This document shows, one piece after another, positions 37,632 through 47,200 of a stretch of DNA of 64,000 nt; positions within the stretch are counted from its first letter, which is position 1, and each line of letters starts with the position of its first letter. A program made the position numbers and the translations under genes. The notes beneath the pieces were generated by a model. The model worked only from the letters and a program-made list of their open reading frames with translations, did no database searches and was not told where the DNA came from. Source of the DNA: Hyphomicrobiales bacterium (lineage in GTDB: Bacteria; Pseudomonadota; Alphaproteobacteria; Rhizobiales; Rhizobiaceae); contig UBXV01000050.1 of NCBI GenBank assembly GCA_900469625.1, positions 1 through 64,000 of the forward strand. Direction: 5' to 3'.

Positions 37632-39434
37632 TTGAGCGCTAAAGATAAAACTCACCACGCTGTCGATACCGACACCATCAGCGGGATTCTGAAGCGGGTC
37701 ATTGCGGAAAACGGCCGCGATCACATCCGTGGCTACCTCTTTGCCATTTCCTGCCTTGTCGTCGTCGCCGCGACCACCGGCTTTACCGCCTCGATCATGG
37801 AAACCGTGATCAACGAAGCCTTCGCCAACAAGAATGCCAGCATCGTGCTGCTGGTCTGCGGCTCGATTTTCGCGGCCTTCGTTCTGCGCGGTTTTGCCAC
37901 TTACGGCCAGGCCGTTGCCTTGTCGAAAATCGGCAACAACATCGTCGCGCGCTACCAGAAGCGGCTCTACGCGCATCTGATGGCGCTCAGCGTCGGCTAT
38001 TTCAGCGAGACGCGCTCCGCGCAGCTTGCGGCCCAGATCAGCCAGAACGTCAGCGGTATCCGCGACGTGCTCAATCTGACAGTCACCTCGATCGCGCGCG
38101 ATCTGTTGACCCTGATCGGTCTGATCGGCGTGATGTTCGTCAAGGATTGGCTGCTGTCGATCATCGTGTTCGTCACGGCTCCACCGCTGCTGCTCGGCCT
38201 GCGATATGTTTCCAAGCGGCTGCGCGCGGCGACCCGGGAAGCCATCGATGTGAACAGCCGTGTTCTCGGCGCCATGCAGGAGACGATCCAGGGCATTTCC
38301 ATCGTCAAGGCTTTCACGATGGAGAGCGAACTGCGTGGCAAGGTCGATACGATCGTCGAACGGGCGGAAAACCGCGCCAACCGGATTGCGCGCCTGAGCG
38401 AACGCACGGCGCCGATGACGGAGACCTTTGCGGGGCTCGCCATCTCCAGCGTGCTTGCCTATTCCGCGTTTCGCGCGATCTACAATGACGTTCCGCCCGG
38501 CGCCTTCTTCGCGTTCGTGGTCGCCCTGTTGATGGCCTATGATCCGGCGCGGCGGTTGGCCCGGCTCCAGGTTTCGATGGAGCGCGCCGCGGTCAACGCC
38601 CGCATGGTCTACGAGATCCTCGATACCGTCCCGCATCAACGCGACAAGCCCGACGCAAAGCCGATCGACTTCAAGGACGCGACGGTCGAGCTGCGCGACG
38701 TCAGGTTCCGTTATGCCAATGGCGACGAGATCCTCAAGGGCGTCAGCTTCGTCGCCGAAGGCGGCAAGACCACTGCGCTTGTCGGCCCTTCCGGGGCCGG
38801 GAAGTCGACGGTGATCAGCCTGGTCCCGCGCTTCTACGATCCGACTGCCGGTCAGATCCTGATCGACGGACAGGATATCGCCGACGTGACCAAGCAGTCG
38901 CTGCGCAGTGGTATCGCCTATGTCTCGCAGCAGCCTTACCTGTTCGAAGGCTCGATCCGCGACAATATCCGCTACGGCCGCCCGGAGGCCACGGACGCCG
39001 AAATCGAGGAAGCCGCGCGTCTTGCCTATGCGCATGACTTCATCCTGACCCAGCCGCAGGGATATGACACGCCGGTGGGCGAGAACGGGGTCACGATGTC
39101 CGGTGGCCAGCGACAGCGCCTGTCGATCGCTCGCGCGCTGGTGCGCAACGCACCGCTCCTGCTTCTCGACGAGGCGACCTCGTCGCTCGATACCGAATCG
39201 GAAGCGGCAGTCCAGAAGGCACTGGACGAGGCGATGCACGGACGCACCGTGATCGTCATCGCCCACCGTCTTTCGACCGTCGTCAACGCCGACAAGATCA
39301 TCGTGATGAAGGACGGGCTTGTCGTCGAGGAAGGCCGGCACGAGGATCTTGCGCGCTTGCAGGACGGTCTCTACGCTCGCCTGCACAATCTCCAGGGCAA
39401 GGCCCCAGAGGCGTCTGTCGACGCCGCAATCTAG
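37632..39434 (+). CDS. MsbA-type ABC exporter (fused membrane and ATPase domains)
   Basis: A half-size exporter, 600 aa, that works as a homodimer. The transmembrane domain (about residues 30-320) has six helices. The ATPase has Walker [11 protein letters not shown]-loop, signature [15 protein letters not shown], Walker [12 protein letters not shown] and the H-loop IAHRLST. The likely start is TTG at 37632; the first in-frame ATG at 37797 would remove the first membrane helix. Substrate is unknown: lipid, polysaccharide or peptide export are all possible for this family. It lies 25 bp upstream of dapB. Confidence 0.87.
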   Translation: MSAKDKTHHAVDTDTISGILKRVIAENGRDHIRGYLFAISCLVVVAATTGFTASIMETVINEAFANKNASIVLLVCGSIFAAFVLRGFATYGQAVALSKIGNNIVARYQKRLYAHLMALSVGYFSETRSAQLAAQISQNVSGIRDVLNLTVTSIARDLLTLIGLIGVMFVKDWLLSIIVFVTAPPLLLGLRYVSKRLRAATREAIDVNSRVLGAMQETIQGISIVKAFTMESELRGKVDTIVERAENRANRIARLSERTAPMTETFAGLAISSVLAYSAFRAIYNDVPPGAFFAFVVALLMAYDPARRLARLQVSMERAAVNARMVYEILDTVPHQRDKPDAKPIDFKDATVELRDVRFRYANGDEILKGVSFVAEGGKTTALVGPSGAGKSTVISLVPRFYDPTAGQILIDGQDIADVTKQSLRSGIAYVSQQPYLFEGSIRDNIRYGRPEATDAEIEEAARLAYAHDFILTQPQGYDTPVGENGVTMSGGQRQRLSIARALVRNAPLLLLDEATSSLDTESEAAVQKALDEAMHGRTVIVIAHRLSTVVNADKIIVMKDGLVVEEGRHEDLARLQDGLYARLHNLQGKAPEASVDAAI

Positions 39435-39459
39435 TCATGAGCCGGAAGGAAATGCGCCG

Positions 39460-40278
39460 ATGAGCACGACGGAGATGAAGCTTGTGGTCGTCGGCGCGGC
39501 TGGCCGGATGGGCCAGACGCTGATCCGCGCGGTCCATGGCATGGAGGGGGTTCGCCTGCATGCCGCCATCGAACGACCGGGCTCGCCCTTCCTCGGGCGG
39601 GACGCCGGTGAGCTTTCCGGCCTCGGTTCGATCGGCATCGCCGTCACCGACAAGCCACTCGAAGCCTTCGTCGAAGCGGAAGGCGTTCTCGATTTCACCG
39701 CGCCCGCCGGCACGGTCGAGTTTGCCGGTCTCGCCGCACAGGCGCGCATCGTGCATGTCATCGGCACCACCGGCTGCGGGGCGAACGACGACGCGAAAAT
39801 CCGCGCGGCTGCCCGTCATGCCCGCATCGTCAAATCGGGCAATATGAGCCTCGGCGTCAACCTTCTGGGCGTGCTCACGGAGAAGGCGGCGCGCGCGCTT
39901 GGCCCGGCTGCCTGGGACATCGAAATCCTCGAGATGCATCACAAGCACAAGGTCGACGCCCCCTCCGGGACAGCGTTGCTTCTGGGCGAGGCGGCCGCCA
40001 AGGGACGCGGCATCGCGCTGTCGGAACATTCCGTGCGCGTGCGCGACGGTCACACCGGCGCCCGCGCCGAGGGCGCGATCGGTTTTGCGACGCTGCGTGG
40101 CGGCTCGGTGATCGGCGAGCACTCGGTCATTCTCGCCGGGGAAGGCGAGCAGGTGACGCTGTCCCACAGCGCCACCGACCGCTCGATCTTTGCCCGCGGC
40201 GCGGTCACCGCGGCGCTCTGGGCACGGGACCAGAAGCCCGGCTTCTACTCCATGCTCGACGTTCTCGGGCTCAACTGA
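39460..40278 (+). CDS. dapB: 4-Hydroxy-tetrahydrodipicolinate reductase
   Basis: NAD(P)H-dependent step of the lysine and meso-diaminopimelate pathway. From 39460 (GGAAGGA upstream) it is 272 aa. The nucleotide motif is [10 protein letters not shown]; the active-site signature is [18 protein letters not shown]. It is flanked by an ABC exporter and gpmA with short gaps, so they may share a transcript. Confidence 0.95.
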   Translation: MSTTEMKLVVVGAAGRMGQTLIRAVHGMEGVRLHAAIERPGSPFLGRDAGELSGLGSIGIAVTDKPLEAFVEAEGVLDFTAPAGTVEFAGLAAQARIVHVIGTTGCGANDDAKIRAAARHARIVKSGNMSLGVNLLGVLTEKAARALGPAAWDIEILEMHHKHKVDAPSGTALLLGEAAAKGRGIALSEHSVRVRDGHTGARAEGAIGFATLRGGSVIGEHSVILAGEGEQVTLSHSATDRSIFARGAVTAALWARDQKPGFYSMLDVLGLN

Positions 40279-40309
40279 CACCATCTCTATCGTCTCAAGG
40301 GGAAAATAT

Positions 40310-40945
40310 ATGAGCGGCACCCTCGTCCTCGTCCGGCATGGCCAAAGCGACTGGAACCTGAAGAACCTGTTCACCGGATGGCGCGATCCCGACCTGACCG
40401 AGCTTGGCGTCGAAGAGGCCAAGGCAGGCGGCCAGGCGCTCGCCGACTACGGTATAAAGTTCGACATCGCCTTCACCTCGTCGCTGATCCGCGCCCAGCG
40501 CACCTGCCAGTTCGTGCTCGATGCCGTCGGCCAGCCGTCGCTCGAAACCATTCGCGATCAGGCCCTGAACGAGCGTGACTATGGCGACCTCTCCGGCCTC
40601 AACAAGGACGATGCCCGCGAAAAGTGGGGCGAAGAGCAGGTGCATATCTGGCGCCGGTCCTACGACATCCCGCCGCCGGGCGGCGAAAGCCTGCGCGACA
40701 CCGGCGCGCGCGTGTGGCCCTACTACCTGACGGAAATCCTGCCGCGCGTTCTTGCTGGCGAGAAGGTCCTGGTCGCCGCGCACGGCAATTCGCTGCGTTC
40801 GCTGGTCATGGTTCTCGACCGCTTGAGCAAGGAAGAGATCCTCAAGCTCAACCTCGCGACCGGCGTGCCGATGGTCTACAAGCTCAACGCCAATTCGACC
40901 GTCGCTTCCAAGGAAGTGCTCGGCGACATGTCGGCCGCGCACTAA
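40310..40945 (+). CDS. gpmA: 2,3-Bisphosphoglycerate-dependent phosphoglycerate mutase
   Basis: Interconverts 3- and 2-phosphoglycerate in glycolysis and gluconeogenesis. It is 211 aa, the short alphaproteobacterial form. The phosphohistidine motif is [10 protein letters not shown] (His10), with the second catalytic region [10 protein letters not shown] and a later [11 protein letters not shown]. The start is supported by AAGGGGA. The gene ends at a bidirectional terminator. Confidence 0.95.
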   Translation: MSGTLVLVRHGQSDWNLKNLFTGWRDPDLTELGVEEAKAGGQALADYGIKFDIAFTSSLIRAQRTCQFVLDAVGQPSLETIRDQALNERDYGDLSGLNKDDAREKWGEEQVHIWRRSYDIPPPGGESLRDTGARVWPYYLTEILPRVLAGEKVLVAAHGNSLRSLVMVLDRLSKEEILKLNLATGVPMVYKLNANSTVASKEVLGDMSAAH

Positions 40946-40966
40946 GCTGGACACGCATCAATAAGA

Positions 40967-40991
40967 AAAAGGGGCGCCTGGCGCCCCTTTT
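40967..40991. terminator. Bidirectional terminator between gpmA and ada
   Basis: An 11-bp perfect stem AAAAGGGGCGC/GCGCCCCTTTT (40967-40977 and 40981-40991) with loop CTG. Each side ends in a T-run on its own transcript, so it can stop both gpmA (plus) and ada (minus). Confidence 0.92.
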
Positions 40992-40998
40992 GTCGTTT

Positions 40999-41871
40999 TC
41001 AGGCCTTGCCGGCTTCCCAGCCGAGGATCGCGCGCTTGCGCGTCAATCCCCAGTGATAACCGGTGAGAGCGCCGCTCTTGCCGACCGCCCGATGGCAGGG
41101 AACGACGAAGGAGATCGGGTTGGCGCCGACTGCCGCTCCGACAGCGCGCGAGGCAGTCGGCTGGCCGATCTCACCGGCGATGGTCGAATAGGTCGTCGCG
41201 CGTCCAAGCGGGATCTTCAAGAGCGCCTGCCAGACCCGGATCTGGAAATCGGTGCCGATCAGGAAGATGCGCAAGGGCTGGTCTGCACACCAACGTTCCG
41301 GATCGAAGATGCGGGCGGCATACTGTGCCGTCGCCGCGCTGTCTTCGACATAGCTCGCGTTCGGCCAGCGATGCGCCATGTCCTCGAAGCTCTCCTGCTC
41401 GCCGCCGCCATCGGCAAAGGCAAGGCCCGCCAGTCCCCGTTCGGTGATCATCACCAACGCGGTCCCGAAAGGCGAGGGGTGGTAGCCATAGCGGATGGTG
41501 ATGCCGGCGCCGCGGGCCTTCCACTCGCCCGGCGACATCGCCTCATGGGTGACGAAGAGATCGTGCAGCCGGCTCGGGCCGGATAGCCCGACCTCGATGC
41601 TGGCCTCCAGAAGTGGCATATCTTCCTGACGCAGCAGCCGCTTGGCATGATCGAGCGTGACCGCCTGCAGAAAGGCCTTCGGGGAAAGTCCGGCCCAGCG
41701 GGTAAAAACCTTCTGCAACTGCGTCGGCGATTGCTTGAGCCTGCGCGCGATCGCGTCGAGCGATGGCTGCTCGCGATACTCTTCGGTGAGCATCTCGATC
41801 ACGTTTCTCACCGTGTCGTAATCGGTGCCGCCAGGCGTGATATCGGTCGGGAGGGTTGTCGCTATGTTCAT
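40999..41871 (-). CDS. ada: AraC-type regulator/O6-methylguanine-DNA methyltransferase (Ada, short form)
   Basis: A 290-aa fusion of an AraC helix-turn-helix (residues about 20-110) with a C-terminal O6-methylguanine-DNA methyltransferase whose acceptor Cys259 lies in VVPCHRAVGKSGAL. The N-terminal four-Cys zinc domain that senses methylphosphotriesters in E. coli Ada is absent, so transcriptional activation by methyl transfer to that domain is not expected. It probably repairs O6-alkylguanine and may regulate by another signal. Related two-domain proteins are common in this group. Confidence 0.88.
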   Translation of the reverse strand: MNIATTLPTDITPGGTDYDTVRNVIEMLTEEYREQPSLDAIARRLKQSPTQLQKVFTRWAGLSPKAFLQAVTLDHAKRLLRQEDMPLLEASIEVGLSGPSRLHDLFVTHEAMSPGEWKARGAGITIRYGYHPSPFGTALVMITERGLAGLAFADGGGEQESFEDMAHRWPNASYVEDSAATAQYAARIFDPERWCADQPLRIFLIGTDFQIRVWQALLKIPLGRATTYSTIAGEIGQPTASRAVGAAVGANPISFVVPCHRAVGKSGALTGYHWGLTRKRAILGWEAGKA

Positions 41872-41944
41872 CGGTCATCTCCTGTCATGACACAGGTAAT
41901 CATGGTGCTGGTGTCGTCGCCACCCGAAACTTGATCGGCCTTCG

Positions 41945-42448
41945 TCAGCGCCGGCGCACGGTGGCAAGCGCCCCGGAGAAGGCCGTGGCAAAGGTTTCGC
42001 GATCGTCTCGGTTGAGGAAGGAGCCTATGTCCGTGTGCCGTCCGCCATCGCTTACGCTCATCGAGACGATGCCGATCTCCTGGTGTCGCGCGATGTTGAA
42101 GCGTGCCCAGAACGGATTGAAGCGATGCTCGACCATCCGCCCCGATGGCGTGAACTTGCGCACGGAAACGTCGGTGCGCGAAACGCGCACCTCTTCGCGC
42201 GCGCGCGCCGAGCGATAGTTCAGCCAGAACGCGCCGAACAGGAGGGCAAAGTCCAACCCGAAGAAGAAGACGATCGGCCAGGCGCCGATCACCATGAAGA
42301 CGACCGCATGCACCAGGCTGAGCAGCCCGGCGATCAGAAGAAATACCTTGAAGCCCCTGAAACCGAGCGAGCGGTAAGGGGTCAGTTCGGCGCTGAACAC
42401 CGGCGCTTCGCCGGCGGGCGTCTGGTCGTTGCCATCGGTCATGACCAT
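41945..42448 (-). CDS. DUF2244 membrane protein
   Basis: A 167-aa protein with two membrane helices (about residues 30-75: VFLLIAGLLSLVHAVVFMVIG and an adjacent FFFGLDFALLFGAFW) and a soluble C-terminal domain that matches DUF2244 (RTDVSVRKFTPSGRMVEHRFNPFWARF). Function unknown. Two close starts exist (42448 and 42442). It diverges from nth with very little space, so promoter regions overlap coding sequence. Confidence 0.82.
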   Translation of the reverse strand: MVMTDGNDQTPAGEAPVFSAELTPYRSLGFRGFKVFLLIAGLLSLVHAVVFMVIGAWPIVFFFGLDFALLFGAFWLNYRSARAREEVRVSRTDVSVRKFTPSGRMVEHRFNPFWARFNIARHQEIGIVSMSVSDGGRHTDIGSFLNRDDRETFATAFSGALATVRRR

Positions 42449-42464
42449 TGACTATAGATGCATC

Positions 42465-43238
42465 ATGAAAAACGTGAAGCCGAAAGTGCCGGGCAAGCCC
42501 GCGAAAACGAAGTCAGCGGCCGGCCGGCGCACCGGCAAGGCGGTGGGCGTCTACAGCCCCGAGGAAATTTCCGAGATCTTCCGGCGCTTCTCGATCCAGC
42601 GGCCGGAGCCGAAGGGAGAACTCGAGCACGTCAATCCCTTCACCCTGGTGGTGGCCGTTGCCCTGTCGGCGCAGGCGACCGATGCCGGCGTCAACCGGGC
42701 GACGCGCGCGCTCTTTGCCCTTGCCGACACGCCGGAAAAGATGCTGGCGCTCGGGGAGGAGAAGGTCCGCGAGCACATCAAGACCATCGGCCTTTTCCGC
42801 AACAAGGCGAAAAACGTCATCGCGCTCAGCGAAAAGCTGATTACCGATTTCGGTGGCGAGGTGCCGCGCACCCGCGAAGAACTGGTGACCTTGCCCGGCG
42901 TCGGGCGCAAGACCGCCAACGTCGTTCTATCGATGGCCTTCGGCCAGGCGACGATCGCCGTCGACACCCACATCCTGCGCATCGCCAACCGGCTCTGTCT
43001 GGCACCGGGCAAGACCCCGGACGAAGTCGAAGCCAAGCTCTCGCGCATCATTCCCGACGAATATCTCTACCATGCGCATCACTGGCTGATCCTGCATGGC
43101 CGCTATTGCTGCAAGGCGCGCAAGCCGGAATGCGAACGCTGCGTCATTGCCGACATCTGCAGGTCACCGGAAAAGACCTTTGACATCCCGGCGCCGCTGG
43201 TCGAGCTGCCGCAGCAGGTTCTACCCGTCGCCGGCTGA
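42465..43238 (+). CDS. nth: Endonuclease III
   Basis: DNA glycosylase/AP lyase for oxidised pyrimidines. From 42465 it is 257 aa, with a Lys-rich N-terminal extension longer than E. coli Nth. The HhH motif LPGVGRKTANVV carries catalytic K149; catalytic D167 lies in VDTHILRIANRL. The [4Fe-4S] loop C-X6-C-X2-C-X5-C is intact (CKARKPECERCVIADIC). Starts at 42429 or 42441 are open but overlap the divergent gene. Confidence 0.94.
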   Translation: MKNVKPKVPGKPAKTKSAAGRRTGKAVGVYSPEEISEIFRRFSIQRPEPKGELEHVNPFTLVVAVALSAQATDAGVNRATRALFALADTPEKMLALGEEKVREHIKTIGLFRNKAKNVIALSEKLITDFGGEVPRTREELVTLPGVGRKTANVVLSMAFGQATIAVDTHILRIANRLCLAPGKTPDEVEAKLSRIIPDEYLYHAHHWLILHGRYCCKARKPECERCVIADICRSPEKTFDIPAPLVELPQQVLPVAG

Positions 43239-43252
43239 CGCAGGAGCTTCGC

Positions 43253-43846
43253 TCAGGTGGCAATCAGGCCGTCGATCAGATCGCCGATTGCTCCGGCATA
43301 GAGATCCGTTGCGCCGCCTTCGGCAATTTCCAGCGCTGCGCGATCGAAGGCGGCAGACAGCAGCGTCGCTGTTGCCTTGAGCACGGCCGGATGCAGGGTT
43401 TTCGGCGCCATTGCCTCAGCAAGGCCCTCTTCCAGTGTGCGCTGGGCATGTGCCGCATCGATCGCCGCCATCTCGCGCGTGCCGAGCACAGCCGGACCGT
43501 CGAGAATGAGGATGCGAACCCTGCCCGTTTCGGCCATCGCCTCGAAATAGGCCCTTGCGCCGGCCAGGAGCGCCTGGCGCGGTGTCAGGCCATCGAATGC
43601 GGCCGCTTCGATCTTGGCGGCCACCGCGGCGGCCTCTCGCTCGGCAACGGCACGAAACAGCGCCTTCTTGTCTTCGAAATGATGGTAGAGCGCGCCGCGC
43701 GTCATGCCGGCGGCAGCCACGATGTCGGGCGTCGACGTTTCCGCATATCCCTGCGCCACGAACAGACCGTGCGCGGCGTCGAGGATCGCAGCTCGGGTCG
43801 TATCGGAGCGCTCGCGGTTGGAGCGGCGGGGCGATTCCATTTGCAT
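43253..43846 (-). CDS. TetR-family transcriptional repressor
   Basis: A 197-aa regulator with an N-terminal TetR helix-turn-helix (RAAILDAAHGLFVAQGYAET and the recognition helix TRGALYHHFEDKKALFRAV) and a variable ligand domain. The start is placed at 43846 (or 43840); longer frames run through the operator region and are unlikely. It is divergent from a VOC-domain gene, and the 70-bp gap holds two copies of one inverted repeat, so it very likely controls itself and that gene. Confidence 0.88.
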   Translation of the reverse strand: MQMESPRRSNRERSDTTRAAILDAAHGLFVAQGYAETSTPDIVAAAGMTRGALYHHFEDKKALFRAVAEREAAAVAAKIEAAAFDGLTPRQALLAGARAYFEAMAETGRVRILILDGPAVLGTREMAAIDAAHAQRTLEEGLAEAMAPKTLHPAVLKATATLLSAAFDRAALEIAEGGATDLYAGAIGDLIDGLIAT

Positions 43847-43890
43847 ACATTCAGCCTGTATGTTAATTAAAATATACATGCAGATTGTAT
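43845..43890. promoter_or_regulatory. Twin operators between tetR and the VOC gene
   Basis: Two 17-bp sites, ATACA-N7-TGTAT, lie at 43845-43861 and 43874-43890, with centres 29 bp apart. They also share inner bases (ATACATnCAGnnTGTATG). The first overlaps the tetR start codon; the second lies 25 bp before the VOC gene start, in AT-rich promoter DNA. Paired identical dyads next to a divergent TetR gene are strong candidates for its operator. Confidence 0.75.
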
Positions 43891-43915
43891 GATAATGTGA
43901 CCATGAGGAAAAGCC

Positions 43916-44344
43916 ATGAAATCGACGAGCTATTACCCAGTCATCATGACGGCGGACGTGGCGGCCACCACGGCCTTCTACGTCGACAATTTTCGCTTCA
44001 AGGCGCTCTTCACCAGCGATTGGTACGTGCATCTGCAGTCGGTGGAATCAGACGCCGTGGCGCTCGCGATCCTCGACTATCGTCACGAGACCATCCCGGC
44101 AGAGGCCCGCAAGCCTGCCGCTGGCCTGCTCCTGAACTTCGAGGTCGAGGATGCCGATGTCGTCTATGCCGACTGCCGCGCGGCCGGCTTGCCGATCCTG
44201 CTTGCGATCCGCGACGAGGATTTCGGCCAGCGCCACTTCATCACTGCGGACCCGAACGGCGTTCTGATCGACGTCATCAAGCCGATCCCGCCGAGCGCCG
44301 AGTTTGCTGCCGCCTATGATGCCAGCGCGCTTCCGGCGGAATGA
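43916..44344 (+). CDS. VOC (glyoxalase/bleomycin-resistance) superfamily protein
   Basis: A 142-aa single-module pair: [20 protein letters not shown], then the core strands, and a C-terminal [18 protein letters not shown] that ends the VOC fold. Proteins of this type bind small hydrophobic molecules or act as metal-dependent lyases or dioxygenases. A clear metal-ligand triad is not obvious, so catalysis is uncertain. Regulation by the divergent TetR protein suggests a role in response to a small toxic compound. Confidence 0.82.
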   Translation: MKSTSYYPVIMTADVAATTAFYVDNFRFKALFTSDWYVHLQSVESDAVALAILDYRHETIPAEARKPAAGLLLNFEVEDADVVYADCRAAGLPILLAIRDEDFGQRHFITADPNGVLIDVIKPIPPSAEFAAAYDASALPAE

Positions 44345-44430
44345 TCGCAAGGACCGCGTGTTTTGTCTTCCAAATGGCTGGAAAACCGCTATTAACGAAC
44401 ACCGGCCATTAGGGAAACTGGACGGAGTTC

Positions 44431-45423
44431 ATGACAAAATACGACGTGCTGACGATCGGCAATGCGATCGTGGATATCATTGCGCGCTGCGATGACGGCT
44501 TTCTGGACGAAAACGGCATCATCAAGGGCGCAATGAACCTCATCGACGCCGATCGGGCGGAGCTGTTGTATTCGCGCATGGGCCCCGCCGTGGAAGCGTC
44601 CGGCGGCAGCGCCGGCAACACGGCGGCCGGCGTCGCAAGCCTTGGCGGACGCGCCGCCTATTTCGGCAAGACGACCAACGACCAGCTCGGCGAGATCTTC
44701 GCGCACGACATTCGCGCCCAGGGCGTCTATTTCCAGACCGCGCCGCTCGAAACGCTTCCGCCGACGGCGCGCTCGATGATCTTCGTCACCGAAGACGGCG
44801 AACGCTCGATGAACACCTATCTCGGTGCCTGCGTCGAGCTCGGCCCCGAAGACGTGGAAGCCGACGTCGTCGCCGAGGCCAAGGTCACCTATTTCGAGGG
44901 TTATCTCTGGGATCCGCCGCGCGCCAAGGATGCGATCCGCGAAGCCGCCAAGATCGCCCATGCGCACGGTCGCGAAACCGCCATGACCCTGTCTGACAGT
45001 TTCTGCGTCCACCGCTACCGCGACGAATTTCTCGAACTGATGCGCTCCGGCACCGTCGACATCGTCTTTGCCAACAAGCAGGAAGCGCTGGCGCTCTACG
45101 AGACCGAGGACTTCGATCTGGCGCTGGAGAAACTGTCGAAGGACTGCAAGCTCGCAGCCGTCACCCTGAGCGAGGAAGGCTCCGTTGTCGTGCGTGGCGC
45201 AGAACGCGTGCGCGTCGGCGCAACGCCGCTCGCTCAAGTGGTCGACACGACAGGGGCCGGCGATCTCTATGCTGCCGGTTTCCTCTATGGCTATACCGCC
45301 GGTCGGTCGCTCGAGGATTGCAGCAAGCTCGGCAATCTCGCAGCCGGCATCGTCATCGGCCAGATCGGCCCGCGGCCGATGGTGTCACTGGCCGCCGCTG
45401 CCAAACAGGCAGAGCTCGCCTAA
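44431..45423 (+). CDS. PfkB-family adenosine kinase
   Basis: A 330-aa ribokinase-fold sugar kinase. Features: LTIGNAIVDIIARCDD N-terminal signature, SGGSAGNTAAGVASLGG (substrate pocket) and the C-terminal DTTGAGDLYAAGFLYG with catalytic Asp278. The adenosine-kinase subgroup is favoured by the overall pattern and by long-standing annotation of rhizobial relatives; other nucleoside or sugar substrates are not excluded. It adds a phosphorylation route to the nucleoside metabolism seen at 3-13 kb. Confidence 0.85.
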   Translation: MTKYDVLTIGNAIVDIIARCDDGFLDENGIIKGAMNLIDADRAELLYSRMGPAVEASGGSAGNTAAGVASLGGRAAYFGKTTNDQLGEIFAHDIRAQGVYFQTAPLETLPPTARSMIFVTEDGERSMNTYLGACVELGPEDVEADVVAEAKVTYFEGYLWDPPRAKDAIREAAKIAHAHGRETAMTLSDSFCVHRYRDEFLELMRSGTVDIVFANKQEALALYETEDFDLALEKLSKDCKLAAVTLSEEGSVVVRGAERVRVGATPLAQVVDTTGAGDLYAAGFLYGYTAGRSLEDCSKLGNLAAGIVIGQIGPRPMVSLAAAAKQAELA

Positions 45424-45466
45424 GGCGAGCCGGCCATTCTTTCAAAGTGCAAAGAGGGCGTTGCCT

Positions 45467-46006
45467 TTACTTAAAGGCTTCGCCCGGATAGGCGCCCCAG
45501 ATCTCGCTCTGGACGATCCAGCCGTCGACGCCCTGGGTTTCGATGTGGCACCAGTCGCCGTTGCATTCGCCAACGCGGATGACGACGCCCGGCTCCATGC
45601 GGGCAACGATCGACGCGGTGCTTTGCGGCTCTCGGCGCAGGTTGACGAACACGCCTTCGCCCTTACCGCGCATCCATGGCGCTGTGACGGCGGTGCGGTC
45701 GCCCGACAGCAGCGCCTGGTTCACCCAGCCCTCCGTGCCGTCGGCATCGCGGATGCGGCGCCAGTTATCGTATTCCTGAATGATTTCCACCGGTACGCCC
45801 GGCCTAAGGTAACGGAACGCCACCGCATAGTCGACGCTCGGGCCGATGCGCAGGTTGACGCTCTTGGCCTTGAGGCTGACGAATCGCGGCAGCGGCAACC
45901 CGCTGGCTCCCTTTGCGGCCTGGGCATGGGCGCCCGAAGACGTCATGACCGCGCCGACGAGGGCGGCGATCAACGCAAAGGAGAGTTTGGAAACGACGTG
46001 ACGCAT
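45467..46006 (-). CDS. Exported protein with two bacterial SH3 domains
   Basis: A 179-aa protein from the ATG at 46006 (46018 is an alternative) with a signal peptide (LSFALIAALVGAVMTSSGAHA). Two SH3b repeats follow: KAKSVNLRIGPSVDYAVAFR to DGTEGWV, and VFVNLRREPQSTASIVARME to VDGWI. SH3b domains bind peptidoglycan or proteins. Two Cys in GECNGDWCHIE may form a disulfide. No enzymatic domain is present; an envelope-binding role is inferred. Confidence 0.83.
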   Translation of the reverse strand: MRHVVSKLSFALIAALVGAVMTSSGAHAQAAKGASGLPLPRFVSLKAKSVNLRIGPSVDYAVAFRYLRPGVPVEIIQEYDNWRRIRDADGTEGWVNQALLSGDRTAVTAPWMRGKGEGVFVNLRREPQSTASIVARMEPGVVIRVGECNGDWCHIETQGVDGWIVQSEIWGAYPGEAFK

Positions 46007-46195
46007 GACGAAGCTCATTTTCCGTGGCAACTTGCAGGCGCAGTTCACCCAGGGCACAGGACCGGGGCGTAAATCGCGGGGACGACGCAGCGAGTTTTGT
46101 TTGTCTTCCCGACCGGGTCTGGTAGAAATTGCGGCTACAGGGAGAAAGTATCACCCAACTTGGTTAAGGACCCGTCAACGAGGCCCATCGCAGCA

Positions 46196-47200
46196 ATGAC
46201 AAGCAAGAAGAAGCCCAAGGTCTACATCACCCGGAAACTGCCGGACATCGTCGAAACCAGAATGCGCGAGCTGTTCGACGCCGAGCTCAACATCGACGAT
46301 ACGCCGCGCAGCCAGCCCGAGCTGGTGGCGGCCGTAAAGCGCGCCGACGTGCTCGTGCCGACGGTCACGGACCGCATCGACGCGGCGCTGATCGAGCAGG
46401 CCGGTCCGCAGCTTAAGCTGATCGCGAGCTTTTCGAACGGGGTCGACAACATCGACGTCGACGCCGCCGCGCGCAAGGGCATCACGGTCACCAATACGCC
46501 GAACGTTCTCACCGAAGACACCGCCGACATGGCGATGGCCCTCATTCTCGCCGTGCCGCGCCGGCTTGCCGAAGGTGCGCAGATCCTGACGGATCGCAAG
46601 GGCGAATGGGCCGGCTGGTCGCCGACCTGGATGCTCGGCCGGCGCATCGCCGGCAAGCGCATCGGCATCGTCGGCATGGGCCGCATCGGCACGGCTGTGG
46701 CGCGCCGCGCCAAGGCCTTCGGCCTCTCGATTCACTATCACAACCGTCACAGGGTCAAGACCGAAACCGAGGAGATGCTGGAGGCGACCTATTGGGACAG
46801 CCTCGACCAGATGCTCGCCCGCGTCGACATCGTCTCGGTCAATTGCCCCTCTACGCCGGCTACCTATCATCTGCTTTCGGCCCGTCGGCTGGCGCTGATG
46901 CGCCCGGAAAGCTACATCGTGAACACCGCCCGCGGCGGCATCATCGACGAGACGGCGCTGATCAAGAGCCTGCGTGAAGGCAAGATCGCCGGTGCAGGGC
47001 TCGACGTCTTCGAGAACGAGCCCGCCGTCAATCCCAAGCTCATCAAGCTTGCCGGCGAGGGCAAGGTCGTGCTGCTGCCGCATATGAGTTCGGCGACGCT
47101 CGAAGGCCGCATCGACATGGGCGACAAGGTGGTGATCAACATCCGCACCTTCTTCGATGGCCACCGGCCGCCGGACCGGGTGCTGCCCGGCCGCGATTGA
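46196..47200 (+). CDS. D-2-hydroxyacid dehydrogenase (glyoxylate reductase-like)
   Basis: An NAD(P)-dependent dehydrogenase, 334 aa. The Rossmann motif is GIVGMGRIGTAVARRA; catalytic residues are Arg in NTARGGIIDE, Glu in DVFENEP and His in LLPHMSSAT. The overall pattern (YITRKLPDIVETRM start, FSNGVDNIDVDAAA) fits the GyaR glyoxylate reductase group more than phosphoglycerate dehydrogenase. It has no ACT domain. It ends directly against the convergent GNAT gene. Confidence 0.87.
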   Translation: MTSKKKPKVYITRKLPDIVETRMRELFDAELNIDDTPRSQPELVAAVKRADVLVPTVTDRIDAALIEQAGPQLKLIASFSNGVDNIDVDAAARKGITVTNTPNVLTEDTADMAMALILAVPRRLAEGAQILTDRKGEWAGWSPTWMLGRRIAGKRIGIVGMGRIGTAVARRAKAFGLSIHYHNRHRVKTETEEMLEATYWDSLDQMLARVDIVSVNCPSTPATYHLLSARRLALMRPESYIVNTARGGIIDETALIKSLREGKIAGAGLDVFENEPAVNPKLIKLAGEGKVVLLPHMSSATLEGRIDMGDKVVINIRTFFDGHRPPDRVLPGRD

